From contig JAJHZJ010000336.1 in NCBI GenBank assembly GCA_023548195.1, forward strand, positions 3,204,704-3,268,703: DNA of 64,000 nucleotides, written 5' to 3'. A program made the translations under genes and the position numbers. This document shows positions 1-11,090 of this stretch, in pieces. The stretch is from Bettongia penicillata ogilbyi (taxonomy: Eukaryota; Chordata; Mammalia; Diprotodontia; Potoroidae). A model generated the notes under the pieces. That model did not search any database. It was not told where the DNA came from and saw only the letters and a program-made list of their open reading frames with translations. How positions within the stretch are numbered: the first letter of the stretch is position 1; every line of letters begins with the position of its first letter.

Positions 1-1435
1 GGCCCTGAGGGAGCTGATCTTTATCTCATACTGAATGGCAGCCCTGCCCCCATAGCTTATCTGAAAATCAGCCCCCACTGCTGGCTTGGCGGAATTGGAG
101 GCCAAGTGGCTGTAGAGAGGAAACTGCTAAGATTCTGGGCACAAAAATCTCTGTCTGCTCCCAAACCAGTGTACACACTTGATTGTGCCACCTTGGAGGA
201 ATCCGATTTTACAGATTCCCAGAGTGTACCCTACTCTTGACAAAGGACCCAAAAGTCAAGTAACTGGTTGGGAAAATGCCCAAAAAAGAGAAAAAAAAAT
301 AAGACTATAGAAGGTTACTTTCAAGTTGAACAGATATCTTCTCCCATCCTTTCCGATGAGGAAGACCAATGCTTACCATCAGGGAAAGACATAAAAGTCA
401 AGGCTACTGTATTCCAAACATCCAAAATAAATATTCAATGGTCTCAGGTCATGGAAGGGCTCAAAAAGGATTTTGAAAATCAAGTAAGACAGGTGGAGGA
501 AAAAGTAGGAAGAGAAATGAGAGAGATGCAAGCAAAGCATGAAAAGCGGGTCAACACCTTTGCTAAAGGAGACCCAAAAAAATGCTGAAGAAAATAACAC
601 CTTTAAAAATAGGCTAACTCAATTGGCAAAAGAGGTTCAAAAAGCCAATGAGGAGAAGAATGCTTTAAAAAGCAAAATTAGCCAAATGGAAAAGGAAGTT
701 CAAAAGCTCGCTGAAGAAAATAGTTCTTTAAAAATTAGAATGGAAGAGATGGAGACTAATGACTTTATGAAAAACCAAGAAATCACAAAATAGAACCAAA
801 AGAAGGATCTACATTACTAAAATATTTATAGCAGCTCTTTTTGTTATGGCAAAGAATTAAAAATTCTTTAGAAATCACTCAAGGGGGATGGCCATCAATT
901 GGGGAATGGATGAACAAGTTGTCGTACATGGTTGTGAAGGAATACTGTTATTCCATTAAGAAATGATGAATAGGTGGATTTCAGAAAAGCCTAGAAAGAC
1001 TTACATGAATTGACACAAAGGGAAGGGAGCAGAACCAGGAGAATGTTGTACACAGTAACAGCAGTACTGTATGATGAACTGTGAATGACTTAGTTATTCT
1101 CAGAAATACAATGATCTAAGACAATTCCAAAGGATTTATGATGAAAAATGCTATCCACCTCCAGAGAAAGAACTAACAGAGTCTGAATGTAGATCACAGC
1201 ATACTTTTAAAAAAACAAACTATTTTTGGGGTTTTTGTAGTTTATGTTTTCTTTCACAATACAACTAATAAAAAATATGTTTTACTTGACTGCACATGTA
1301 TAACATATATCAAAAATTGCTTGACTTCTCAACGAAGGGGGAGAGGAAGAAGGGAGAGAAGAGGATTCAAAACTCAAAATTTTTTTTAAAATGTTAAAAA
1401 TTATTATTACATGTAACTGGAAAAAAATTTTTAAT
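1..1435 (+). mobile_element. LINE-1 with large internal deletion (5'UTR + ORF1 start joined to ORF2 3' end)
   Basis: Positions 1-274 resemble the L1/HAL1 5'UTR, including CCCTGAGGGAGCTGA and the segment AAGTCAAGTAACTGG just before the ORF1 start. An ORF1 relic follows (275-798). At about 799-805 it switches directly to the last part of ORF2 (motif ATATTTATAGCAGCTCTTT and CATCAATTGGGGAATGG) and the L1 3'UTR, ending in A-rich sequence near 1435. Most of ORF2 and the end of ORF1 are missing. The left end is cut by the window. Confidence 0.85.
275..798 (+). pseudogene. L1 ORF1 relic, truncated
   Basis: A degraded ORF1: the ATG at 275 is followed within 24 bases by a stop because of an indel in an A-run. 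The coding frame is otherwise recognisable as NKTIEGYFQVEQ, then SGKDIKVKATVFQ and KKDFENQVRQVEEK. A second frameshift falls near 565, after which the coiled-coil region continues in another frame (KNRLTQLAKEVQKANEEK) to a stop near 793. The RRM and C-terminal domains are absent, removed by the internal deletion of this copy. Confidence 0.85.
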
Positions 1436-1764
1436 GCCTGAGTTTGGGCCTAATCTCCACTTATCACATAGGCTGAAGCAGATTTAGCTCAAGTGATCCT
1501 TTCTTACCTACACTATGTATAATCTTTGATCCTACTTCTTAGGGAGTATCTCAGGACTAGTTAGTTCACTGAAAAAGAAGAATCCAAAGGATTTCAACTC
1601 TGATAGGATCACTCTAAGAGAAAAATATCAAAGGTAGAATGAATGCATCTTATAGTCCATTTTTGCAAAGAAACTCCAAAGTACTTCCCTGAGGCTAGGG
1701 AGGCTAGGCTACTAAAAATATCTATGGATGAGTAAGAAAAAGTTGTACCTCTACTTTCTCAAAG

Positions 1765-2370
1765 TAAAATTATTGATACATTTTGTTTTTATGTCATCTA
1801 TGCTTCCCAATGTACCCCTCTCTCCTTCCCCTTCCAAAGAACTATGCCTTATAACAAAGAATAAAAAAAGCAGGGAAAAAACAGTTCAGTAATTCACCAC
1901 ATAGAAAAGGCTAACACTAGTTTCTTTTTTGTTTTTTAAATCTCCAAGTACATACAATATTTTATTTATATAGTCGCCCACCTCTGAAAATCAGGGAGGA
2001 AGATATTTTTTCTCAATTCTTCCCCAGGGCTGCACTTTTGGATCATTATGGAGGATTCTGTGTTGCTTGTTTTACTTGCATTATTGCAGTCATTATGTAC
2101 ACTGTTTTCCTGTTATATTCACTTCACTCTACAGCAATTCACATAAATTTTCCCACACTTTGAAGAATTCTTTACCTTCATAATTTCTTGTACTTTCATG
2201 CCCCCAAATTTATCCATTCAACAATCAAAGGGCATATACTTTTTTTTAAAAAGTTCCTTACTACATAAAAAAAGGGCAGGGACTGCTATGAATAGTTTGG
2301 TGTTTATAGGATTTTTTCCTAGTATCTTTAACCTCTTTGGGGCATATGGATAGCAGTGAAATCTCTTCAT
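1765..2370 (-). mobile_element. old LINE-1 3' end (ORF2 C-terminus and 3'UTR)
   Basis: Read on the minus strand this follows the order of the L1 3' end: ORF2 C-terminal sequence near 2230-2365, then the ...GAATTGCTGTAGAGTGAAGTGAATATAAC block (2120-2150), then 3'UTR. It is strongly diverged and belongs to an older lineage than the copy at 800-1435. It is flanked by unassigned sequence at 1436-1764. Confidence 0.5.
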
Positions 2371-2569
2371 TTAAGAGTATATTTTATTTCCTTTCTTTAA
2401 CACTATGTTTTCCATACATGTACCTCACTTCTGCAAAGAAGGGAAGGAACTTATTTCCACTTTTGTAACTGAGATAAAGTCCTAGAGTGAGTGGTGACCT
2501 ACTCACAGCCATGTAGCAACCCAGCAGGAAAACTACAAGTAGAATTCCGGTGATGTAGTTTTCTCTGTA

Positions 2570-2735
2570 CAGTGGGTTAGGGTGAAGAGAGTGCTAGACT
2601 TTGAAGTGAAGAGAACCTGGGTTCAGATCTTGGCTGAAAGGAGGTGTATGACTTGGCTTCCCGACCCTCTGTTTTCACATGGGGATCCTTCAACGACCCA
2701 TCTCACAGGTTGAGTAAAAGGAAAGTGCTTTTTAA
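2570..2735 (+). mobile_element. MIR-type tRNA-derived CORE-SINE
   Basis: Contains the order typical of MIR: GAGTGCTAGACTTTGAAGTGA, then ACCTGGGTTCAGATCTTGGCT (the B-box-containing tRNA-like head), followed by a degraded CTCTGTTTTCACATGGGGATC core. It is diverged, with no clear tail or duplication. Confidence 0.7.
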
Positions 2736-2865
2736 AACTTACAACTCTCCAAAAATGTGAACTATTATCATCATTCTCTAGTTTGCATCTTCAGGGAACT
2801 AGGCCCAGAGGAGATTTCATTTCACTGAGGTCCTGAGAACTTATTAGATGGTCAAAGACTTCAGT

Positions 2866-2944
2866 CATTGCTTGCTTCTACTATGTGGTTCACTAACCAG
2901 AAAAGTGAACCACATAGAAGCAAGCAATGGCTTAACCAGAAAAA
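2866..2944. repeat. near-perfect inverted repeat (hairpin) flanked by short direct repeat
   Basis: The left arm 2866-2894 (CATTGCTTGCTTCTA...GTGGTTCACT) pairs with the right arm 2904-2929. The arms match over 26 bases except for three extra bases in the left arm; the loop is 9 bases. TAACCAGAAAA occurs between the arms and again just after the right arm (about 2933-2943). This is the pattern left by a snap-back template switch. Confidence 0.9.
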
Positions 2945-3904
2945 GAAAGCCTCTGTAAGTGTATATTTCTCTCCTGAGCAAAACCTGTCTATAGTAGGCC
3001 ACTTTCAGGTTTGCAGTTATATGACAAATTTATTCTGGACAACTGATATGTTATTTGGTGTATCAGGAATATGCTCCATTATTATTCTAAAATCTATAGA
3101 CAAACCAGGGATTGGTCTGGATTATATAGCTGGTTAGCATTATAAACAGATGAACAAGAAAGTATTTTACAGATTCAGAAAGGGATAAATCAGTCTGAGA
3201 TAAAGAAAAGTCAAGAAAATAAAAAGGACCAAAAGTAAGAAAAATGATATTAATATAACAAGGCAGCTCCATTTGGTTTTACTTTGTCAACTGGGACAAT
3301 TGGAAGGAAAATCTGACAGATTTCATCAGTACTGATAGAGCAGTTCTGTTCAGAAAAATTTACTTGAGGCAAAGATATTAAGATTACACACATGGGGGAC
3401 ATCCATAGAAAAGGCAGCCTGGGAACTTATTAATGATGAAAGCTGAACTGCAACCATGAAATACAAATACCTTACTCTGCATGCTATGCTGAGTCACTCA
3501 CTCTTTCTTGTGTTTTAAATCCATCTATCATTAAAATGGGGGTTAATAGTTTAATTAATACAAGATTAATTTACCTTTTTCCTGCTTAGCCAAGCATATA
3601 CAAGCTAAGAATGTACAGAATAATGTTACAGAGCTAGCCATGCTGGGGCCTACAGTACAAGATTTAGGTGGGGGCTTGGGGGTGCTCAGGGGAAAGATCA
3701 ACTGCAGAGCTAGGAAATTTCAGTCATTTCATTCTCTGGGGCTGAAATGGCTGTCAAATCTGAAGCCACTCTGCAAGAAGAGTGTAAAATGAATTTAAGG
3801 TTGCCAGGATAACAAATTGAGAATTGGGTTGCAGAAGTATTGCTGACTTGTAGCAACAGTGCCTTGTGGTAAGTAGCCATGATGTTAACAGATAACACTG
3901 AGGG

Positions 3905-4400
3905 CGTCCATCAATAAGCATTTATACATATCAGGCACTGAGGATATAAAGAAGGGTGAAAGACAGTCTCTACTGTCAAGGAGCTCATAATGTAATGGGG
4001 GAAACAACATGAATTACTAGGAACAAACAAGTTACGTACAGGATAAAATGAAGATAATCAACACAGAGAAAGGCATTAGCATGAAGAAAGATCAGAAAAG
4101 ATTTCCTATAAAGCTACAGAAAGGATTTTACCTGGAATTTGAAGGAAGCCAGGAAAGTCAGGGGACGGGTGTGTGTGTCTGTGTCTGTGTGTTTGTCTGT
4201 GTGTGTTGAAGGTGTAAGAAGACTGGAAAGATGGGATAGAAGATGAATCAGGTTTTGAAGGACAAGCCAGACTTTATATTTGATCCTGGAAGTGACAGAA
4301 AATCAATGGAGTTTATTTGGGGGGCAGGGTCAGAGGTTAACACAAGTCAGATTGTGCTTTATTTGAAGTGAAAATAAATCCAAACATATTAGAAGAAAAT
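3905..4400 (-). mobile_element. L2 LINE 3' portion
   Basis: Begins with AATAAGCATTTATACATATCAGGCACTGAGGATAT and AAGGAGCTCATAATGTAATGGGGGA. This is the reverse complement of the L2 3' end (GTAAGCTCCTTGAGGGCAGGG...CAGTGCCTGGCACATAG...AATAAATGCTTG). It continues through GATTTTACCTGGAATTTGAAGGAAGCC and ATATTTGATCCTGGAAGTGACAG. A TG/TC-rich low-complexity stretch lies inside (4167-4208). Confidence 0.75.
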
Positions 4401-5790
4401 GTGTTTTTTCATACGAATGTTGTACAACGGCAACATTTGTTCACCAAATCTCCTCACTTTCTTTAAATGAAGTCCTGGGAATTAATGAAGATGTAAATAT
4501 GTCTGTGCCAATCAGTGCTAGGTTCATATTTTTCCTGCTTTAGCTGTAGAAAAACCAAAATACTTCCTAAATGACCTATAAATTATAATATAAATATACG
4601 AGATGTTAACATTAGCAAAGGCAGAAAACTCAAGGAAAATTTTCCTTACTTATACTAAGTTATATATTATAAAAATTCAATCTCTGCAAATCTATCTCCA
4701 ACTTGAAGAGGAAGGCTGGAGAGACAGGAAACATGAGGGACAGGTTAGTCTGAATTGTATGATGTGTAGGACATTGGCTGATCTCTCCCAAGTCCCAACT
4801 GTAAACAGTTTAATACGCATAACTGGTCTATGTCAGGCCAAGAAATTTTGTATTTGCTTTGTTCCTTCCCCTACTTTCCATAGCTGGAGGCTTCCTTTCT
4901 CCCACTTATTTGATCTCAGAGAGTTTTACATTCCTCTTCCCACACTCTTACTTCAATTTTTCAAGGATTAATGAGTTTGTTGGTATAGGCTCTCCCTAAA
5001 CTGACACAGACAATCCTTCTGCAATATAGCAAATCATTTTTGAGAGCCATTACAGTCAACAATTTAATCACTCCTGATAACAAGCTTCTCCAAACTAGCC
5101 CTAATACTTCTTGTAGTGAAAACTATTCTACCTTTGTGGAACATACCAGAATTGCTGGCATAGCCTTCAAGAATCCAGTATTATAAATGTAAACCTGAAA
5201 GTACTACATAAATGCTGTTATATATCTATGCTGTGAGATATGGGAAGAGCATTTCAGTGGAAGCATTAAATTCTAATCTGTATTATCATATTTATATATT
5301 TCCATTTATATGTTATCCTCTTATTAAACTAAAAGTTTCTGGAAAATAGGCATCAAGTCTTACTTATCTCTAGCTCACCTAGAACACAGTGCCATGCACT
5401 GGACATAGTGGGAACTTGGAAACAAAAGTATGTGACTGATACTTTTTTCTTTTAACAACTCACTCTACGGGCAAACTTGTTTGCCAGTGTCAGTCACATT
5501 AACTACAGGCTCTAAAAGCTAAGGAGATTTTCCTTGAAATGCTTTTTTGTCCAACTCCCTTGTACCCTAAAACTATAAATTCAACTCAACACACATATCC
5601 TGAGATTGCCAATTAACTGGACAAGTGAAGCACTGGAATCATTAGTTTTAGTTTTCAGACTGGGATTCCAAACCTCTCCAAAAACTTAAGTGAAATCACT
5701 TGGAATCTGAGGTTAAGGCTCAACAATGCCAAGACAAAGGACAAACTAATTCCAGGAGTGTTCTGTCTGGCTTATCTCCAGTTTGTCCTG
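4401..5790. other. intronic sequence without recognised feature
   Basis: A gene-free stretch with several short open frames but no recognisable domain, splice pair or repeat family that I can support. A degraded SINE or LINE remnant near 5340-5420 (AGTCTTACTTATCTCTAGCTCACC...AGTGCCATGCACTGG) may be L2 3' end. Confidence 0.4.
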
Positions 5791-5799
5791 TATATATCT

Positions 5800-5945
5800 T
5801 GTTTGCATATAATTGTTTTTTCATGTCTTTCAAATTAGAACATGAGCTCCTTGAGAACAGGGATTGTCTTTTGCCTTTCCTTGTATCCTCAGCACTTAGT
5901 GAAGTACCTGGAATATAGCAGGCATTGAATAAATACTTCCTGACT
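5800..5945 (+). mobile_element. L2 LINE 3' end
   Basis: Shows the L2 tail in order: AACATGAGCTCCTTGAGAACAGGGATTGTC, CTTTCCTTGTATCCTCAGCACTTAG, TACCTGGAATATAGCAGGC and AATAAATACTTCCTGACT. Confidence 0.8.
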
Positions 5946-6064
5946 CTACTGAGGCTGGCAAATCAAGGCCTCCTTGAAGTTGGGAAATAAGCTCCTCCCA
6001 ATGGAACTAATGGATACTTCTCGGTTCTAGGCCAAAGATTTCCAGCTCCTTTAACTAATCCTTA

Positions 6065-6530
6065 CATGACATTATTTTCCAGTCTCATCATCACTCTAGT
6101 CTCCCTCTTATGGATTGGTCAATGTTTCATTTAATATTGTGGTACCCAAAACAGTACACAATATTCTAGATGTTCAAACATTATGCCTCCCTTTTCCTGC
6201 TTCACAGGAAGGAAATGAAGTATCACTTGTTTGTTTGGCATGACTTACTAGTGACCCCAAGTCAGCCCCTACTGATCATTTTCCTCACAAGTTTTCTTTT
6301 TCATAATTGCTGAATTTTGCAAAGGATCAAGCCTATATTTTATAGTATCCACCTTTCCCTGTCTTTTGAAAGTCAAGACATATACCAATCTCTAGTCTGC
6401 TAGTATTTCTTCTTGAACAGTATGATTTCTCAAAGATTTTCAACAGTGGTCCTACGATTACTTCCAAAAAGTTCTTTCTGTACCCTGAGATACGATTTAT
6501 CTGGATCAGGACATGTGAAATCATTTAGTG
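6065..6530 (-). mobile_element. CR1/L3-like LINE remnant
   Basis: On the minus strand 6180-6065 reads like the CR1 segment in which a TTTTGGGTACCACAATATTAA block precedes an ACATTGACCAATCC block and an AGAGGGAGACTAGAGTGATG block. Farther upstream a frame with ISGYRKNFLEVIVGP (6524-6333) may be a decayed reverse-transcriptase C-terminal region. The family call is by resemblance only. Confidence 0.4.
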
Positions 6531-8575
6531 CAAATGGATGCTTTCCTATTATCTCCTTATCAATATCTTGAGCATCAATTCCCTCTTTGTTCTCTCTTTT
6601 TCAGTAAGAAGATCATTGCCACTTAGAGAAGGGAGAAGCAAAACAGAACTTGAGAAATTCTATTTTCTATCATCTCTTAATATTTATACCTCCTACTCTA
6701 AGAAAAAAAATTAGTTTTTCTTGTTTGGAATATAACATTAAAGCCCATTTCGTTGTCCTTTAGCTTTCTTTTTTAGCAGCTTCCCCACATTCTGAACTTT
6801 AGCCTTCTTGAAACTATTTTGACAGGTTTGTGGCAGTCTTTTGTATCTGTTCTTGGCTACATATGTCACTGTTTCCAGTCTTCGAACACATTTCTAAAGT
6901 TGAATTCTCTGTGTAGCTTTCCTTTAGATGCCTCTCCAGTTTCTTCTTCAACAAGACCATCTTCACAATTAAATTGCCAGATATACATTTTTTAAATCAC
7001 TCTTTCTCCTCTTACACCATTTTTTCCTTTTGTCTCAGGTCATGGGACTATGTGTATCATAGTCCACACTACCCTAAAACAAGATGCATATTTGACTGTC
7101 CATTTTTTCTTCTTCCTTGGCTACACCACAAATTCCAGGATGTCATGTACACTTTTACCCACTATTTCTCTTGCTTTCCTGTAACCACCAAGTTCTTCCT
7201 TGTTGGGCAGAATTAAGTCAAGGGTAATCTTTTTCCTCACTGCTGCTTCTAACTTGTGAAAAATGAAACTGTTGACCCAAGCAAGGCAAAAATTTGTCAA
7301 ATACTCCACTTTTAACAGAATGAGGGCTCCAACAGTCAAGGTACTGGAGATCCCTTAATTGACTGCTCTTTACCTATTTTAGGGAACTACTTTATACTTC
7401 CTCTGTCCTAACCTTATGAGGTTTCAGGAAAATATCTTCTATATCCTCTAAATCTAAAGAAGGGACATTGCTATTAGGACAACACACACCTGGCTCCCAT
7501 AATCAGATCTTACAAAACAAATAAACTAAAGACTGATTACTCATAAGAAAGAAACACCAATTGATAAATATATTTAATTTATTAAAATATTCATAACATT
7601 GGTTCCTTTAACTAGCAAGTTTCCCTAGTTAACTTAAAATAGGATCAGATATATACTTAACTTTTCATGTATTCCATGATACAAGGTACATGCATCTGTA
7701 TTATTTCTGTTGAAATATAAATTCCTTGGCTCCTAGTTCTGTGATTACATTTATCACTTCTGAAAATTAGATCAGGCAGGTCACAGTAGCGGGTAACAAT
7801 CAAAAAGGTAAAAAAAGGTCTAGCACTGGGTTTGTACAGAACACCACAAAGAGAAAAGCTTAATAGGGGCTAATGGGCAGCATGAAAGGAACTATAGCAG
7901 CAAACTGAATCAATACAGGTGGCTCCTTTGTGGTGCCACAATCCACAACCTGCTGACAAATGCTACAGGGCCATCATTTAGTGGTAGCAGTAGGATCCCC
8001 CAAGCTATCTGGATATGCTAGCAGATCACAGCTGTAGCAGAGAAAATCCAACTAAATCGTTAGAGAATCACATTCAGAAGTGCTTTAAAAAATTACTTCC
8101 TTCGCAATTATCACCTTCATTTTACAAAAAAGCAGCTTGAAAATGTGGAGACATAACCTAACTCAAGTCATAAAAGATGTTGGGAGTGGATGGCAAGGTA
8201 GTTAGCTGATGAAAGCAGCATAATAGAGAACTTGAAAAATAAAGTGAACATATAATTATCAGGATTCTCATGAGGTTGGTCAGCTATGATAGGAGCTGTA
8301 TAGTGGGATGGTTGGTAGGGAATTAGCTGGTGGGCTACTTAATAAAAACAAGACAATAAAGCCAAGACTGACTCAGGAAAGAATGATAGACCTAGCAAAA
8401 ATGAGGTCCTGATACAAGTGGAATTGTTGGTTAAAGAAAGACACAACTTTTGTAAACTCTTAAAATTATTTTGTACTTTAATGTCCACGCTTTTCTCCAC
8501 ATTTCTCTGTAGCTAATATACCACTGAGCTGATGAATATGTTCAGTTGTTTTTTATTTTGTTTACTTGAAATAAT
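6531..8575. other. intronic sequence without recognised feature
   Basis: I can name no gene or repeat here. A minus-strand open frame at 7121-7339 has no recognisable motif. The region 6740-7340 is T/C-rich on the plus strand and could be a decayed element related to the CR1-like remnant to its left. Confidence 0.35.
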
Positions 8576-8579
8576 AAAC

Positions 8580-8985
8580 AAAATCTGCTAAAACCAATAC
8601 AAAACAACCTTTTGTGACTCCCCTCTAGCCTTTAGGATAAAATACAAGCTTCTTAATTCCATCTCTCTTTCCATACCTGTGCCCAGGCAATTTCTCTAGT
8701 TCCCTGGACTTGCACCACATCCCCTCCATACTTCTGCCTCTTACAATCTTTACATATCATTCAAAACTCAGCTCAAGTACTATTTTCAAAGGCATCTTAC
8801 CACCCTTTCTCTCCCCTACCAAGCTATTAGTGCTTTCTTTTTTCTTAAATTACTTTGTATTTATTTGTAACCATATGGTATCCCCTAAGAAAAATGTGAT
8901 CTCTTTGTTTTCTCATTCCCAGTGCCTTTAAAGTGTTTTCAATGCTGTATGATCTTAATAAATGTTTGCTGATCACTAATTACTG
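8580..8985 (+). mobile_element. L2 LINE 3' portion
   Basis: Ordered L2 landmarks: TAGGATAAAATACAAGCTTCTTAATTCC, CAAAACTCAGCTCAAGTACTA, AATTACTTTGTATTTATTTGTA and CTTAATAAATGTTTGCTGATCAC. Confidence 0.85.
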
Positions 8986-8999
8986 ACTCAAAAATTTTA

Positions 9000-11090
9000 C
9001 GTAAAATCCTAATAAAAAGACTATAAAAATATGTAAAAAAACCCACAACTATTCACTATGACAAAGTTGCATTTACATGAGGGATGCAAGGATAGTTTAA
9101 CATTAGCAAAGTAATTAACATAATCATGTTAAAAACAAAAATATCCCAAACAACAGGGTTATATCAGTAAAAGCAAAAAAATGCCTTTGACAAGTGACAA
9201 CATTCGTTTATGCTAAAAATTTTATAAGCAGAAGCACAAAAGGCCATTTTTAATATGATATAAAGTATTTATCTCAAACCAAAGCAAGCATCATTTGCAA
9301 TGGGAAAAAAGCTTTCTCAATAAATATAGGAGTAAAGCACTTAAGTATATTCCTTTTCATTACTACTATTTGACACAGTTCTAGGAATGCTTACAATCTC
9401 AATAAGGTTAAGAAAAAAGAAAGTAAGGACATCAGTACAGGCAAAGAGGAAACAAAATTATCCCTACTTGTTGATGACATGACTGTTTACAGAGAATATT
9501 AGCAAAGAAACTAATACAATTAATAACTTTGGTGAAACAGCAGGATACAAAATAAATCCCCTCAAATATAGAAACAACAAACAAAATCCTGGGGAAACAG
9601 AAAGGAAAAGTCCAATTACAATAGCTATTAAATGAATAACAGATACGGGAGTTACTCTACCAAGACACAGTGAAGATATGAAACAATTACAAAACAATCT
9701 TTAAAGAAATAAAAAATTTATTTAATTGGAGGGATATTCATTGCTCATGGTTGATCTGTGTCAATTAATAAAAAGAAAAACGAAAACAGTCCTACCTAAG
9801 TTAATTTACAGATTTACTGCCACAGTGATTAAACTACCAAAGAGGTCCTGCACGAGCTAAACAAAATAGTAACACAATTCAACTGAAGAAAAAAAGGACC
9901 AGAATCTCAAGGGAAATTTTTTTTAAAAGAAAGAATGAAGGAGGAATAATACTTTTTGGTATCAAATTATGGTTGTTGAGTTGTTTTTAGTCATGGGATT
10001 TTTTAGGCAAAGATACTGATGAAATGGTCATTTTAAAGATAAGGAAACTGAGACAAACAGGATTAAGTGACTTGCCTAGGGTCATACAGCTAATGTCTGA
10101 GGCCATATCTGAACCCAGGAAGATGAATTTTCCTGACTCTACGCCCAACATTCTATCCAGTGCACCACCTAGCAGCCCCTAAATTATAGTACAATGCAAC
10201 AATCATCAAAACTATCTAATATTCGTTAAAAAATAGAAAACTAGATAAGTGGGAACAGACCATGTAAAGAAAAATCAGAAACAAATGAACTCAATAACTC
10301 AGTATCAACAAACCTAGGAAAATAATAAAAAACTTGGGTCAGGGCTCTCTATATGACTAGAACTTCTGGGAAAACTCTGGAAGGCAGTTGGGCATAAATT
10401 AGACCAACATCTTGCATTATATTATATACAATAAATTCAAAGGTGGATATGAGATCTCTATATTAAAGGTCACACCATAAAACAATTTAGACGTGAACCA
10501 GATCAGGAACCACCCGTAGCCACATTGTGGGGGAAGATACTTAACCAAATAAGGAATAGAGAAGACCGCAGGTTGTAAAATGAATTATTTCAATTGTATG
10601 AAGCTGAGCAGCTTTTGCACAAATGGGAGAGATATGTAGCTGGGAGAGATATGTAGCTGGGAGAGGAGTGGAGATTTTTATTAAGAAGGTGTCTTTGTCA
10701 GGTGTCTCTGGTGAGAGTCTGGTTCCAATCTGTGTGGAGACTGAGAGTCATTCCTATGTGGGAGGCCAAATCCGTAGATATGGACAAACAATCCTGGGGA
10801 TATGGATAAACAGTTCCCGAAAATTGTTTTCTATTGATAATCATATTAGAGACTGCTTCAAATCACTAATAATAGGAGATGAAAATCAGAAAAGCTCTGG
10901 GGTTTTGCCTCATATTCAGCAAATTCACAAGGATGATAAAAATGAGAATGGTCAGAGTTGGAAGGACTGCAGAAGGACAGCAACATCAGTTCAATGCTGG
11001 TAAAACTGTGAATAAGCCCAATCCAGAGTGTAATTTGGAATTATGCTTACAAAATAATTAAAATGCCCCTGACCTTGGTAAAGAGAAAAT
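9000..11090 (+). mobile_element. LINE-1 ORF2 relic (reverse transcriptase to C-terminus), split by a SINE
   Basis: The segment around 9440-9490 translates as TGKEETKLSLLVDDMTVY. This corresponds to the L1 reverse-transcriptase active-site region (GKEE.KLSLFADDMIVY), so the catalytic Asp-Asp is still present but the preceding Phe-Ala is Leu-Val. It is followed by GYKINP (about 9545) and the thumb region (9720-9900, ...PKLIYRFTATVIKLPKR). After the SINE (9965-10182) it resumes with thumb and C-terminal sequence to about 11090. Stops and indels are numerous. Confidence 0.85.
9965..10182 (-). mobile_element. CORE-SINE (MAR1/WSINE-like), inserted in L1
   Basis: Read on the minus strand: GGGGCTGCTAGGTGGTGCAC, then GGATAGAATGTTGGGCGTAGAG, a tRNA-like head with CTGGGTTCAGATATGGCCTC, TGACCCTAGGCAAGTCACTTAA and the CAGTTTCCTTATCTTTAAAAT core, ending GCCTAAAAAATCCCATGAC. 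It interrupts the ORF2 relic cleanly. Confidence 0.85.

Noticed and set aside
6740..7340. Possible processed pseudogene on the minus strand
   Set aside because: A minus-strand frame (7339-7121) is open but I recognise no protein family, so I do not call a gene.
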